64,000 nucleotides of DNA, from contig CAVSND010000031.1 in NCBI GenBank assembly GCA_963729215.1, positions 310,001 through 374,000 of the forward strand. The letters run 5' to 3'. Below the pieces are notes generated by a model. The model was not told the origin of the DNA. It searched no databases and was given only the letters and a program-made list of their open reading frames with translations. Position numbers and translations under genes: made by a program. This DNA comes from CAVQJU01 sp963729215. GTDB taxonomy: Bacteria; Acidobacteriota; Vicinamibacteria; Vicinamibacterales; CAVVIG01. This document shows, in pieces, positions 44,279-53,354 of the stretch (its first letter is position 1; each line of letters begins with the position of its first letter).

Positions 44279-44857
44279 ATGCACTCCAAGCTGGCCGCTG
44301 ACATGTTCGTGCTGAGCCTGCCTATCGTCGAGAAAATCCTCCGGCCGATCGTCGTCTACATTTTCCTGATCGTCGGTCTGCGCCTGGCTGGCAGGCGGGA
44401 GCTGGCGCAGCTCAACCCGTTCGACCTGGTGGTACTGCTGACCATCTCGAACACGGTTCAGAACGCCATCATCGGCGAGGACAACAGCGTCACGGGCGGA
44501 ATCATCGGCGCCGCCACGCTGCTGATCGTCAATTACGGCGTGGTGAAGTTTCTCTACTCGCATGAGAACGTCGACCGCCTGATTGAAGGGGATCAGTGCG
44601 TCCTGATCGAGAACGGCGTCCTGAATGCCGATCGGCTGAAACTCGAGCTCATCACCCGGTCGGAGCTCGAGACCGCCGCGCACAAGCAGGGCTTCGGGTC
44701 GCTCGACGAGATCGACCGAGCCGTTCTCGATCCGGGCGGCGGCATGAGCTTCTCGGCGAAGAAACCCGGGCCGGATACGTCACGGCACGAAGAAATCATG
44801 GCGCGTCTCGACGAGTTGTCCGCACAGCTGTCCGCGCTTCAGGCTTCGCGCGGATGA
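44279..44857 (+). CDS. DUF421 (YetF-like) membrane protein
   Basis: The 192-residue protein begins with two to three hydrophobic segments and the conserved motif VGLRLAGRRELAQLNPFDLVVLLTISNTVQNAI. A cytoplasmic DUF421 domain follows (VLIENGVLNADRLKLELITRSELETAAHKQG). The family is widespread and of unknown biochemical function. The final 30 residues form a short helix. A TAGCAT hexamer sits seven bases before the ATG with no Shine-Dalgarno sequence, hinting at a leaderless mRNA. The stop overlaps the next gene as ATGA. Confidence 0.92.
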   Translation: MHSKLAADMFVLSLPIVEKILRPIVVYIFLIVGLRLAGRRELAQLNPFDLVVLLTISNTVQNAIIGEDNSVTGGIIGAATLLIVNYGVVKFLYSHENVDRLIEGDQCVLIENGVLNADRLKLELITRSELETAAHKQGFGSLDEIDRAVLDPGGGMSFSAKKPGPDTSRHEEIMARLDELSAQLSALQASRG

Positions 44858-45840
44858 TCGATGATCGGCGGCATATTTCGATCGACTCGATCCGCGACGC
44901 CGCAGCGGCGCTCGGCGCCATGCGCGACGGCGCCGTCAGGACACCGCTGGTGCGCGTCGAGCTCCCGGCACGCGCCGGGGCGCCGCGCGACCTCGATCTC
45001 TATCTCAAGCTCGAAATCTTTCAGCCAATCGGCGCGTTCAAGATCCGGGGCGCGCTCAACGTCGTCCGGCAGCTCACCAGCGATCAGCTGGCCGGCGGGG
45101 TCTGGACCGTCAGCGCCGGCAACGCGGCCCTCGGTGTCGCGTACGCCGCGCGGCGGGCTGGCGCGCGCTGTTCGGTGATGGTGGCCGACACGGCGCCGCA
45201 GGCAAAGCTGGCGGCTATCGAGCGGCTGGGCGCCGCCATCGTCATGGCCTCGTACGACGAATGCTGGCGGACGGTCGAACAGCACGGGTCCGACCGGATG
45301 AGCGGATATTTCATCCATCCGTTCGACGACGATCGGTTTATCGCGGGAAACGGAACGGCGGGACTGGAAATCATGGAAGATCTACCGGACGTCGATGCCG
45401 TCATTGCGTCCATCGGCGGGGGCGGCCTGTTGTCGGGTGTTGCCGCGGCCGTACGTGGACTCAACGCGAAGACGCGAGTCTTCGCCGCGGAACCCGAGAC
45501 CGCGGCGCCGCTCAGCGCGTCGCTTGACGCTGGACGGCCGGTGTCCTTCGACGGCTGGCGTGCGTCGTTTGTGGACGGCGCGGGAGGAAAATCAGTGCTG
45601 GAGACGATGTGGCCGCTCGTGCGGCACCTCGACGGATCGATCGTGGTGTCGCTGGACGAGGTGGCCGATGCCATCAAGGTGACCGCCGAGCGCGCGCACG
45701 TCATCGCCGAAGGCGCCGCCGGATGTGCCATCGCCGCCGCGCGCAGCGGGCGCGCCGGCAGCGGCAAGGTCGTGGCCATCGTCTCCGGCGGCAACATCGA
45801 TCTGGCCCGGTTCGCCTCGCTCGTGGGAGTTCACGAATGA
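44854..45840 (+). CDS. PLP-dependent threonine/serine dehydratase
   Basis: The 328-residue protein belongs to fold type II PLP enzymes. The lysine that binds PLP is in IGAFKIRGALN near residue 65, and the glycine-rich phosphate loop is SIGGGGLLSG near 188. SAGNAALGVAYAARRAG is the SxGN segment. It should deaminate threonine or serine to a keto acid and ammonia; lacking an ACT-like regulatory domain it resembles the catabolic or racemase-type subfamily. The start overlaps the DUF421 stop and the stop overlaps the glgP start, so all three are coupled. Confidence 0.9.
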   Translation: MIDDRRHISIDSIRDAAAALGAMRDGAVRTPLVRVELPARAGAPRDLDLYLKLEIFQPIGAFKIRGALNVVRQLTSDQLAGGVWTVSAGNAALGVAYAARRAGARCSVMVADTAPQAKLAAIERLGAAIVMASYDECWRTVEQHGSDRMSGYFIHPFDDDRFIAGNGTAGLEIMEDLPDVDAVIASIGGGGLLSGVAAAVRGLNAKTRVFAAEPETAAPLSASLDAGRPVSFDGWRASFVDGAGGKSVLETMWPLVRHLDGSIVVSLDEVADAIKVTAERAHVIAEGAAGCAIAAARSGRAGSGKVVAIVSGGNIDLARFASLVGVHE

Positions 45841-47996
45841 ACCGATACGCCAGCCTTCCTCCGCTCCCGGCACGGATCTCGAGGCTCGCCGAACTGGCAA
45901 TCGACCTGTGGTGGGCCTGGCACCCGGCGCGCGCGGTGTTCCGGCGTCTGGATTACCCGCTCTGGCGGACCACCGCTCACAACCCCGTCCGCATGCTCTG
46001 GACCGTTGCAACCTCGACGCTCGCGCAAGCTGCGGCGGACCCGGAGTTTCTCGCGCTCTACGACCGCGCCATCGACGGCCTGGACGGCGCGCGAGCGGCG
46101 CGAAATACGTGGTGGACGCGCAGCGTGCCGCATCTCGCCGGTCAGACAATCGCCTACTTCTCCGCCGAGTTCGCGCTTCATCAGTCGCTGCCGATCTACG
46201 CAGGCGGTCTCGGTGTGCTCGCCGGCGATCACTGCAAGGAAGCGTCGGACCTCGGCGTGCCGCTCGTCGGTGTCGGGTTCATGTACCCGCAGGGTTACTT
46301 TCACCAGCGCCTGTCGGGAGAGGGCTGGCAGGAGGAGAGCTACGAACGCCTGAACTGGAACGACGCGCCGATCGACGCCGCGACGACACCAGACGGGAAA
46401 CCCTGCATCATCGCCGTTCCGCTGGGCGAACGGTCTGTCCTCATCACCGTGTGGCGCGTCCGCCTTGGCCGGGTCGTGCTCTACCTGCTGGACACGGACC
46501 TCGAAGAGAACGCGCCTGGGGACCGCGAACTCTCGGCGCGCCTGTATGGCGGCGATCGCGAGACGCGCATCCAGCAGGAGGTCGTGCTCGGCATCGGAGG
46601 GGTCCGCGCGCTGAAGGCCCTGGGCATCCAGCCGTCAGCGTTCCACCTCAACGAAGGACACGCGGGGTTCGTCGTCCTGCAGCGAATCCACAATCTCGTC
46701 GATCAGGGTGCCAGTTTCGACGATGCGCTTCAGGAGATCCGCAGGTCCACGATTTTCACCACCCACACGCCCGTGCCGGCGGGCCACGACGCGTTCTCGT
46801 TCGATCTGGTGAAGAAACATCTCGCGGGATGCTGGGGCACGCTCGGCGAATACCACGACCAGTTTCTCGCGCTGGGCGCTCACGACAACGGCTCGGGTCC
46901 GCAGTTCAACATGACCGCGCTCGCGATGCGCTCCGCCTCGAGCATCAACGCCGTCAGCCGGCTGCACGGCGAAGTGACACGCGGGATGTGGGGCGCTATC
47001 TGGCCGGGCGTGGCGGAGGCCGATCGCCCGGTCGCACACGTCACCAACGGCGTCCACGTGCCGACGTGGATGGCCGGCGAACTGGTAGACCTGTTCAACA
47101 AACATCTGGATACTGGCTGGATCGAGCGTCAGGACGATCCGGCGATGTGGGAGGCGGTGCTCGGCATTCCCGACAAAGATCTCTGGGCGGTACGCCGGTC
47201 GCTGCGAAGCCACCTCTTCGCGTTTGTCCGCGAACGCGCCCGCCAGCGCTGGACCGACGAGCACGTCGGCACACCGCGCATCGTCGCGGCGGGCACGCTG
47301 CTCGACCCCGATGTGCTCACCATCGGCTTTGCGCGCCGCTTCGCCGGCTACAAGCGCCCGGAGCTTGTCTTCACGGACGCCGCGCGCCTGGCCCGCATCC
47401 TGAACGGCGCCGGACGGCCAGTCCAGATCATCTTCGCGGGCAAGGCCCACCCCGCCGACGACGTGGGAAAGGGCGATCTCCAGCGCGTCTATCGCCGCGC
47501 CCTCGACCCCGTCTTCGGCGGCCGGATCGCGTTCGTGGACGACTACGATCTCCACGTGGCGCATTTCCTGGTCCAGGGCTGCGACCTCTGGTTGAACACA
47601 CCCCGCAAACCACTCGAGGCGAGCGGGACGAGCGGAATGAAGGCGGCCATCAACGGCGTGCCGAACCTCAGCATCGCGGACGGCTGGTGGGCCGAGGGTT
47701 TCACGGGAAGCAACGGGTGGGTGATCGACGGCGGCGCGCCGCCGGGCAGCCCGGACGACGTCACGGACACCGCCGATGCCAACGCCTTGTATCGGTTGCT
47801 CGAGGAAGAAGTCGTGCCGGCGTACTACGACCGCGATGCGTCGGGCGTGTCGCAGCGATGGCTCGCGATCGTCAAGGAATCGATCCGCACGGTCGGCCCG
47901 CGTTTCTGCGCGCGCCGCATGGTCAAGGAATACGCCGAGCGCATGTACGCGCCGGCGCTCGCCGCCCCGCTGCCGCCGCTGCCGACGCCCCGCTAA
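45837..47996 (+). CDS. glgP: alpha-glucan phosphorylase
   Basis: The 719-residue enzyme is the shorter bacterial type that starts with a DUF3417-like region (ISRLAELAIDLWWAWHPAR). It releases glucose-1-phosphate from alpha-1,4-glucan. The phosphorylase core has YAGGLGVLAGDHCKEASDLG, FHLNEGHAGFV and the PLP segment ASGTSGMKAAINGVPNLS, in which the lysine carries the cofactor near residue 602. The ATG overlaps the dehydratase stop as ATGA. No other glycogen gene is in the window. Its TAA lies in one arm of a hairpin shared with the convergent gene. Confidence 0.94.
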   Translation: MNRYASLPPLPARISRLAELAIDLWWAWHPARAVFRRLDYPLWRTTAHNPVRMLWTVATSTLAQAAADPEFLALYDRAIDGLDGARAARNTWWTRSVPHLAGQTIAYFSAEFALHQSLPIYAGGLGVLAGDHCKEASDLGVPLVGVGFMYPQGYFHQRLSGEGWQEESYERLNWNDAPIDAATTPDGKPCIIAVPLGERSVLITVWRVRLGRVVLYLLDTDLEENAPGDRELSARLYGGDRETRIQQEVVLGIGGVRALKALGIQPSAFHLNEGHAGFVVLQRIHNLVDQGASFDDALQEIRRSTIFTTHTPVPAGHDAFSFDLVKKHLAGCWGTLGEYHDQFLALGAHDNGSGPQFNMTALAMRSASSINAVSRLHGEVTRGMWGAIWPGVAEADRPVAHVTNGVHVPTWMAGELVDLFNKHLDTGWIERQDDPAMWEAVLGIPDKDLWAVRRSLRSHLFAFVRERARQRWTDEHVGTPRIVAAGTLLDPDVLTIGFARRFAGYKRPELVFTDAARLARILNGAGRPVQIIFAGKAHPADDVGKGDLQRVYRRALDPVFGGRIAFVDDYDLHVAHFLVQGCDLWLNTPRKPLEASGTSGMKAAINGVPNLSIADGWWAEGFTGSNGWVIDGGAPPGSPDDVTDTADANALYRLLEEEVVPAYYDRDASGVSQRWLAIVKESIRTVGPRFCARRMVKEYAERMYAPALAAPLPPLPTPR

Positions 47997-48022
47997 CAGG
48001 CTGCGTTCTTGGCAGCCTGTTA
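47994..48022. terminator. perfect hairpin carrying both stop codons of converging genes
   Basis: TAACAGGCTGC at 47994-48004 pairs perfectly with GCAGCCTGTTA at 48012-48022 around the loop GTTCTTG. The first TAA is the glgP stop and the last TTA is the complement of the TAA stop of the VOC gene. It is nearly identical in stem and loop to the element at 39497-39520. Confidence 0.75.
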
Positions 48023-48415
48023 GAGTTTTCCGCTGATCGGCGGATGGTGAATGATCTGGATGGTGTTGCCGTCCGGGTCGGTCACGTAACACGAACGTGC
48101 ACCGTCCCGGTGCGTCTTCGGCTTCGCGACAATCGCCACGCCGCGGCTCTCGAGAAACGCGGCCCATCTGTCCACATCCTCCGCGTGCGCGACGATCACG
48201 CCCAGATGATCCAGCGCCTGTCCTGACACCGAACGCGGGTCGGCGGCGCGGTGGAGCGCGAGGTTGTCGCGCCCGGATGTGAGATAGACGTTGTCCGGAT
48301 CCGGCGCCCATTCCACCGCAAATCCAAGCACGTCAACGTAGAAGCGCGTCATCGCGTCGAGGTCGCGCGCGTTCAGCGCGAGATGCCGCAGGCCCGTGTG
48401 CGTCGGTCGGTCCAT
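48020..48415 (-). CDS. VOC-family (glyoxalase/dioxygenase fold) protein
   Basis: The 131-residue protein has the paired beta-alpha-beta-beta-beta modules of the vicinal oxygen chelate superfamily. The first starts GLRHLALNARDLDAMTRFYVDVLGF and the second contains DHLGVIVAHAEDVDRWAAFLE and VTDPDGNTIQIIH. Metal ligands of the HxxE type are likely at the histidine of RHLAL, the histidine of LDHLG and the glutamine of TIQI. The substrate is unknown; many such proteins are fosfomycin or glyoxal-type enzymes. The gene converges with glgP. Confidence 0.9.
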   Translation of the reverse strand: MDRPTHTGLRHLALNARDLDAMTRFYVDVLGFAVEWAPDPDNVYLTSGRDNLALHRAADPRSVSGQALDHLGVIVAHAEDVDRWAAFLESRGVAIVAKPKTHRDGARSCYVTDPDGNTIQIIHHPPISGKL

Positions 48416-48434
48416 GATGCTAGACTTTCATGAT

Positions 48435-48893
48435 ATGCCGAGAAAGTCGGTGGTCAAGTCGCGCTGCGCGTTGTGCGGCGCAAAGGACGTGTCCGAACCG
48501 AGGGGCGAGGAGAAATACTGCCGCGACTGCTGGGACAAGAAGATCGCCGTCGAAGAGGTCGTCGCGCGCGAGTTCGCGCTGAAGCGCTACATCCGCGCGC
48601 ATAGCGCCGAGAAGTACCTGATCTATCACTCGACGCTCAAGCGCCCGTGCGGCCAGCTCATTGTCGTGGACGATGGCTACGATTTGTTCCTGACGCTGAT
48701 GCTGTATCCGAACTTCGGCTGGGACGAGCCGGCGTACCACCTGGAAGGGGATCCCGAAGGACGGATTTTCTCCGAAATCCTCGTGGATGTCGTCGCCGCC
48801 GAGGTGATCGAGCCCTGGGGCGGCGGCAAATGGCATATGGAAATCTTTCGCTCGCTCAATCCCGAACCCGAGGATTGGAACGGCGAGATGTAA
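48435..48893 (+). CDS. hypothetical zinc-ribbon protein
   Basis: The 152-residue protein starts with a likely zinc ribbon, CALCG at about residue 11 and YCRDCW at about residue 29. A mixed alpha/beta domain rich in aromatic residues follows (LIYHSTLKRPCGQLIVVDDGYDLFLTL). I do not recognise the family. I chose the ATG giving MPRKSVVKSRC because the earlier ATG would start inside the divergent VOC gene. The protein looks cytoplasmic, without a signal peptide. Confidence 0.72.
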   Translation: MPRKSVVKSRCALCGAKDVSEPRGEEKYCRDCWDKKIAVEEVVAREFALKRYIRAHSAEKYLIYHSTLKRPCGQLIVVDDGYDLFLTLMLYPNFGWDEPAYHLEGDPEGRIFSEILVDVVAAEVIEPWGGGKWHMEIFRSLNPEPEDWNGEM

Positions 48894-48895
48894 CG

Positions 48896-48901
48896 TATAA
48901 T
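48896..48901 (+). promoter_or_regulatory. -10 element TATAAT upstream of a secreted protein gene
   Basis: A perfect TATAAT lies just behind the stop of the zinc-ribbon gene. Transcription would start near 48908 and the leader contains AGGAGGAG as a strong Shine-Dalgarno sequence before the ATG. TTGGAA lies upstream with a 15-base spacer, so the -35 is weak. Confidence 0.5.
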
Positions 48902-48933
48902 CCCCGCCCGGGTACGTCCACAGGAGGAGAGGT

Positions 48934-49425
48934 ATGAATCGCGCGCGCTTCGCAATCGTTGCGGCACTGGCCGGTGCCGGCATCGCCAGCGCCTCGGGAA
49001 ATCTGGTGGCGCAGAAGGCGCCCGAGTTCCACAGCGTGCTGGCTGGCAAGAAGGTCGAACCGCCCTTCAAGGGTCAGGCGGATGTGGAATACACACAGCC
49101 GGTCACCAAGAAAAACGGCGACAACGTCGTGACGACGCTGAAAGTGAAGAACATGGCGGCCGGGCCGGTTGCGCGCCTGAAGATCACCGAAACCTGGTTC
49201 GACAAGGCCGGCAACATCGTCACCGCCGGCGAAACCACGCTCGAGAAGCCGCTCGCGACCGGTGCGGTGGAGACGATCACGATCCAGACGCCGTGGTCCG
49301 CCAAGATGAACGGCAACGGCTACAACTTCACCCACGCGAACGGGACCGTCAAGCCGAAGCGGGTTGCCAAACTCGACGACGCGGCGAAGCCGGCCGCCGC
49401 CGCCAAGCCGCCGGCGAAGAAATAG
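48934..49425 (+). CDS. secreted hypothetical protein with FxLYD-like fold
   Basis: The 163-residue protein has a signal peptide (about 1-26) and a beta-rich domain around residues 50-130 (TTLKVKNMAAGPVARLKITETWFDKAGNIV). The phrase 'VKN...LKITETWFDKAGN' resembles FxLYD-type or DUF3426-like domains, which bind nothing known. The tail is alanine-, lysine- and proline-rich (AAAAKPPAKK), as in cell-wall-associated proteins. A very strong AGGAGG lies six bases before the ATG, unusual in this window and suggesting high expression. Confidence 0.78.
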   Translation: MNRARFAIVAALAGAGIASASGNLVAQKAPEFHSVLAGKKVEPPFKGQADVEYTQPVTKKNGDNVVTTLKVKNMAAGPVARLKITETWFDKAGNIVTAGETTLEKPLATGAVETITIQTPWSAKMNGNGYNFTHANGTVKPKRVAKLDDAAKPAAAAKPPAKK

Positions 49426-49442
49426 CCCGTCGCCCGCATGAC

Positions 49443-49476
49443 GTTCATAGTGCAAAGTGATCTTTGCACTATGAAC
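49443..49476. terminator. perfect 15-bp hairpin between convergent genes
   Basis: GTTCATAGTGCAAAG and CTTTGCACTATGAAC enclose the loop TGAT without a mismatch. It lies between the secreted protein gene and the PrcB-like gene, which converge. Fifteen perfect pairs make it a good bidirectional terminator, although the flanking runs of T are short. Confidence 0.75.
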
Positions 49477-49484
49477 TCTTCCTC

Positions 49485-49913
49485 TCAGCCGATCTTCTCG
49501 AACTTCACGTCCCCGGCGCCCGCGCGCTTCGGCACGGCCACGATGTGGTACGGCATCGTCAGCACCTGCGCCACGATGGCACCGGCCGGCGGCCGCGTTT
49601 CACGATACTGAACGACCAGCCCCGCGCCGTCGTCCCTGGTGCCGACGATCTCGACCGAGAATCCGGCGGTCGGGCGGCTGCCGAGGAAGACGGCCACGAC
49701 GAACTCCTTCGAGAAATCGACCGCCGGGCGCGTGCGTTCGCCGCCGTGCGCCCGCCACAACGCTTCCCACTCTCCCGCTGTGCGCACCGTCGCCTGGCGC
49801 GCGGCGTCCATGTTGCTGTCGAGGCCCTTGTCGAGGGTCCGGATGGGTGCCGGCGCCTGCAGCGTCATGAGGAATATCGCGATGAATGACACCATCGGCA
49901 TCGATACGGTCAT
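49485..49913 (-). CDS. PrcB-like secreted protein
   Basis: The 142-residue protein has a hydrophobic N-terminus (MPMVSFIAIFLMTLQA) and then a domain with EWEALWRAHGG, FVVAVFLGSRPTAGFSVEIV and VVQYRETRPPAG. This order matches the PrcB C-terminal family, first named in a spirochaete protease complex. It may stabilise or sense a protease, but no partner PrcA is visible. The ATG overlaps the stop of the upstream VWFA gene as ATGA, so the two are made together. Confidence 0.83.
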   Translation of the reverse strand: MTVSMPMVSFIAIFLMTLQAPAPIRTLDKGLDSNMDAARQATVRTAGEWEALWRAHGGERTRPAVDFSKEFVVAVFLGSRPTAGFSVEIVGTRDDGAGLVVQYRETRPPAGAIVAQVLTMPYHIVAVPKRAGAGDVKFEKIG

Positions 49914-52040
49914 CGCGGCTGCGAGTCCGGCGGCACGATCGTGATCTGAACTTCCCGGCTCGAGGTGGCGTTGGCGCCCAGACGCGAGCGCGCCTCGACC
50001 TTGAGGACGTACAAGCCGGGCGGATAGTCCGTCAACGTGATCTGACCACCGTAGCCGAAGCCACCCTTCTTACCCGCCAGATCCGCCGTCGAACGCTCCT
50101 CCGCGTTCTTGAACACGACGCGGCCCTCGTCGGATGTGAGGGTGGAGGTGATGTCAACCGTGTGGACGGCCGACACATCGTTGTCGTAGACGTCCGTGAA
50201 GAACGCGATCTGATCGTTCTGTGGAAACGTCCGGGAGGCGACGGGCGGGCCCGGCAGCACCTGACGCAGATCCGCGTCGGGCCTGGCGGTTGGCGCCTGC
50301 GTCGAACTGGCCGACGTCAGGGCGAGCCCGCTCATCGAAAGCGGGACCTTCTCGAAATCCGGAACGTCGAGGTCGTAGAGCACCGACCCGAGCGCTCCGC
50401 CGCTGAGGTCGTGCGCCGCGACGCGGAGCTGGTAGCGTCCCGCGGGGATGTTCATGCGGCTCAGAATGCGGATGCTCGATTGCTCCACGCGCGTCCGGGT
50501 TTCCGGCTTGAGATTGAGCGCCACGGTCTCGCGGCTCGACGCCTTCATCTTGCCCTTGGCGTCCACGGCGAACACGGCCATCTCGAGGCTGGAATTCTCC
50601 GCCGTGGTGAGATCGCGCCCCCGGAGCTCGACGCCCAGCAGCACCGACGCGTTCGGCGCCACGCCCTTGAATGGCGCCGCGAACACCTTCATCGTGAGGC
50701 CGCTCACGGGCAGCGGGCTCTCGAGCGTGTCGCGCAATTCCGCGGAGATCGCGCTCTTGACCGGCGTCGGCACCTTGCCGGTCGGGTTCGCGTAGCCGCG
50801 CCGTGAGCGCACGGTCAGCCCGGGGCGCGTCACACGCACTTCGATCTTGTGGAATTTGCCGTCCCGCTTCGGATTCGGCGGGTAGTACGCGAGGACGTAA
50901 TACGCGCTGTTCTCCTGGACAATGCGGTCGTACGCATTCGCGAACCCGTTCGTGTTGACGACCGCGAAGCCGCCGGTTTCTTCGGCGAAGGTCTGCAGGC
51001 TCTCGCGCGCCAGCCGGGCCTCGTCCTGCAGGCCGCGCTCGTTGAGGCCTGCGGCGTTGGGATCCCCGGCCCCGACGCTCGTGAGCTCGATGTTGCCATC
51101 CGACAGCGCCATCAGGCCGCGCGGATCGATCGCATAGAGGCTGACGTTCGACTTGGTCGCCGACCGCACGAAATCCTGCATCCGCTGCGTGATCATCGAC
51201 GCGGCGTTGTTGCCGCCGTTGGCGAACACGTCGTGAATGTCGTAGCTGATGCCTTCGCTGAAGAGGAGAATCGACTTCTTGCGACCGCGGACGCTCGCGA
51301 ACCAGTCCGACAACGGCCGTCATCTCTTCGAGCATCGCGCGCGCGTTGAATTCCCGCTCCTGCCGGTCCATGTCCTGCGGCGCGCCGCCACCGCCGGCCG
51401 CGCGCTGACTCGACGTGTTGATGTAGTCCTGGAGCTTGTTCAAGGTCGCCGACCTCGGCGCCGAACCCGTGAACTGCTGGACGGCCAGACTCAGCAGACG
51501 CTTGTTGCCCGTGAATTCCTGGCCGTAACTGCCGCCGCCCCCCACGACGCCCCGCGCGAACACGACCGCCATCAGATCGTTGGCGCCGAGCTTCTCGTCG
51601 ATGAACTTCTGCGCCGCCCTGCGGACGAGGCTCGTGTTCGAGGGAATGGTGTGCGCCTCGTCGAGGAGCATGACGTAGATGCGGCCGTCGAACGGCCGCT
51701 CGTTGCTCTTGACGTCGGGCTCGATCGCCTGCTTCGCGAAGAGCGGACGCTCGGCGCGCTCGATGGGGATGTCAATCAGCGCGAAGTTGGTCACCGCTTG
51801 CGGCTTGCCGTCCTCGAAAACCTGGAAGTCTTCCTTCTTCAGATCGCGAACGTAGTTGCCGCGCGCGTCGGTGACGAGCACGTCGACCTCGACATAGTCG
51901 ACTTGAACCTTGAAGGTCGGGCCGGACGCACCCGCCGGGGGCTGCGCTGTCTGGGTCTGGCCAGCAGGGGCCTGTCCCGCAGTGAGCGCCGTACCCGCGA
52001 GTAGCACGAGGAGGCCGGCTGTGCGGATCTTTCGCCTCAT
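49910..52040 (-). CDS. secreted VWFA-related protein of acidobacterial type, frameshifted
   Basis: The corrected protein is about 709 residues with a signal peptide (MRRKIRTAGLLVLLAGTALT) and a beta-rich N-terminal part (VDVLVTDARGNYVRDLKKEDF). The VWFA fold begins RIYVMLLDEAHTI, where the MIDAS serines are replaced, so metal binding is unlikely. The frame breaks near 51316 by one extra base in the GCCGTTG context; the second half (FASVRGRKKSILLFSEGISYDI) ends in a long beta-sandwich region to about residue 700. YYVLAYYPPN, like the YYLLGY of the smaller VWFA protein, is family-typical. The stop overlaps the PrcB-like gene. Confidence 0.82.
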
Positions 52041-52130
52041 GCCCGAATTATGCCTCACCTCACAGCGACCGGCCGGTTTTCCTCAGGTTTCCCTGACGCG
52101 GTACGGGCCGAATCAGGCAGTCCGCCACGT

Positions 52131-52136
52131 TATACT
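52131..52136 (+). promoter_or_regulatory. -10-like TATACT directly in front of a start codon
   Basis: TATACT ends six bases before the ATG of the M24 peptidase gene, so the predicted +1 coincides with the A of the start codon. No Shine-Dalgarno sequence and no clear -35 are visible. This fits a leaderless message. Confidence 0.4.
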
Positions 52137-52142
52137 TGCGGG

Positions 52143-53344
52143 ATGCTTCAGGCCACCGTCGGCCTCGACATTTCGGCCGTTCAGGCAGCCCTCGCCGCCG
52201 ATGGTCTGGACGGCTGGCTCCTGTACGACTTCCACGGGTTGAACCCCATCGCCGCCGAAATCGCCGGGGTCGGCCGCGGTGGCGGTCACATGGCGACGCG
52301 CCGGTGGTACTACCTGATTCCCGCCTCGGGCGAGCCGCGCGGCCTGGTCCACTCCATCGAGCGCGACGCGCTCGACCACGTCCCGGGGCCCAAGTCCAGG
52401 TATGCGGGCCGCGACGAGCTCGAGGCCGGACTGCGAGGGCTGCTTCAGGGTGTCCGCCGCGTCGCGATGGAGTACTCCCCCCTCGGCGCAATTCCCTACA
52501 TCGCGCGAGTGGATGCCGGCACGGTGGAACTCGTGCGCCAGATGGGTGTCGAGGTGGTCTCGTCCGGGGACCTCGTGCAGCGATTTGCCACAATCTGGGA
52601 CGAAGCGGCCCTGGCCACGCACCGCCGGGCGTCGGAGGCGCTGTACCAGGATCAAGGATCTTGCATTCGACGCCATCACCAGACGGCTGAAGTCGGGCAC
52701 GCCAACGACCGAGTACCGATATTCAGCAACTCATGACAGGTTGGTTCCGCGACGAGGGGCTCGTGAGCGATTCACCGCCAATCGTCGCCGCCCAGGAGCA
52801 TGCCGGCAACCCGCACTACATGCCTGCGGCATCCGGGAGCCGGGCGATTCGTCCGGACGAGATTGTGCTGCTCGATCTGTGGGGGAAGCTCGACCGCGAC
52901 CAGGCTGTGTTCGCCGACATCACGTGGGTCGGCTACACTGGCGCCCGGGTCCCCGACCGGTACGAACAGGTGTTCGGCACCGTGGCGGCCGCGCGTGATG
53001 CCGCCGTGGCGCTGGTCAAACAGGCGACCGCGGATGGCCGCGAGCTTCGGGGATGGGAAGTCGATCGTGCGGCGTCGGCGGTCCTGCGCGGGGCCGGCTA
53101 TGGCGCCCACGTGCTGCATCGCACGGGGCACAGTCTTGGCGAATCCGTGCACGGGAACGGCGTCAACATGGACGACTACGAGACCCACGACGACCGCCGG
53201 CTGCTCGCGGGCTCCGGCTTCACGATCGAGCCGGGCCTCTACTTCGACGACTTCGGCGTGCGATCGGAAATCAATATGACGGTCCGCGGCCGCGAGGCAA
53301 GCGTGACCGGGCCGGTGCAACGCAAGATTGTGGCGCTCGTTTAG
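52143..53344 (+). CDS. M24-family Xaa-Pro aminopeptidase, two frameshifts
   Basis: The corrected product is about 399 residues. The N-terminal domain (about 1-165) is the creatinase-like half. The C-terminal pita-bread domain has the two metal aspartates in LLDLWGKLDRDQAVFADITW, the histidine in LHRTGHSLG, and the glutamates in FTIEPGLYF and VRSEINMTV. It would remove an N-terminal residue linked to proline or act as a dipeptidase. Single inserted bases near 52646 and 52716 each shift the frame, with a clean family sequence (LYRIKDLAFDAITRRLKSG) in between. Confidence 0.87.
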
Positions 53345-53354
53345 GAGGAGTTCG

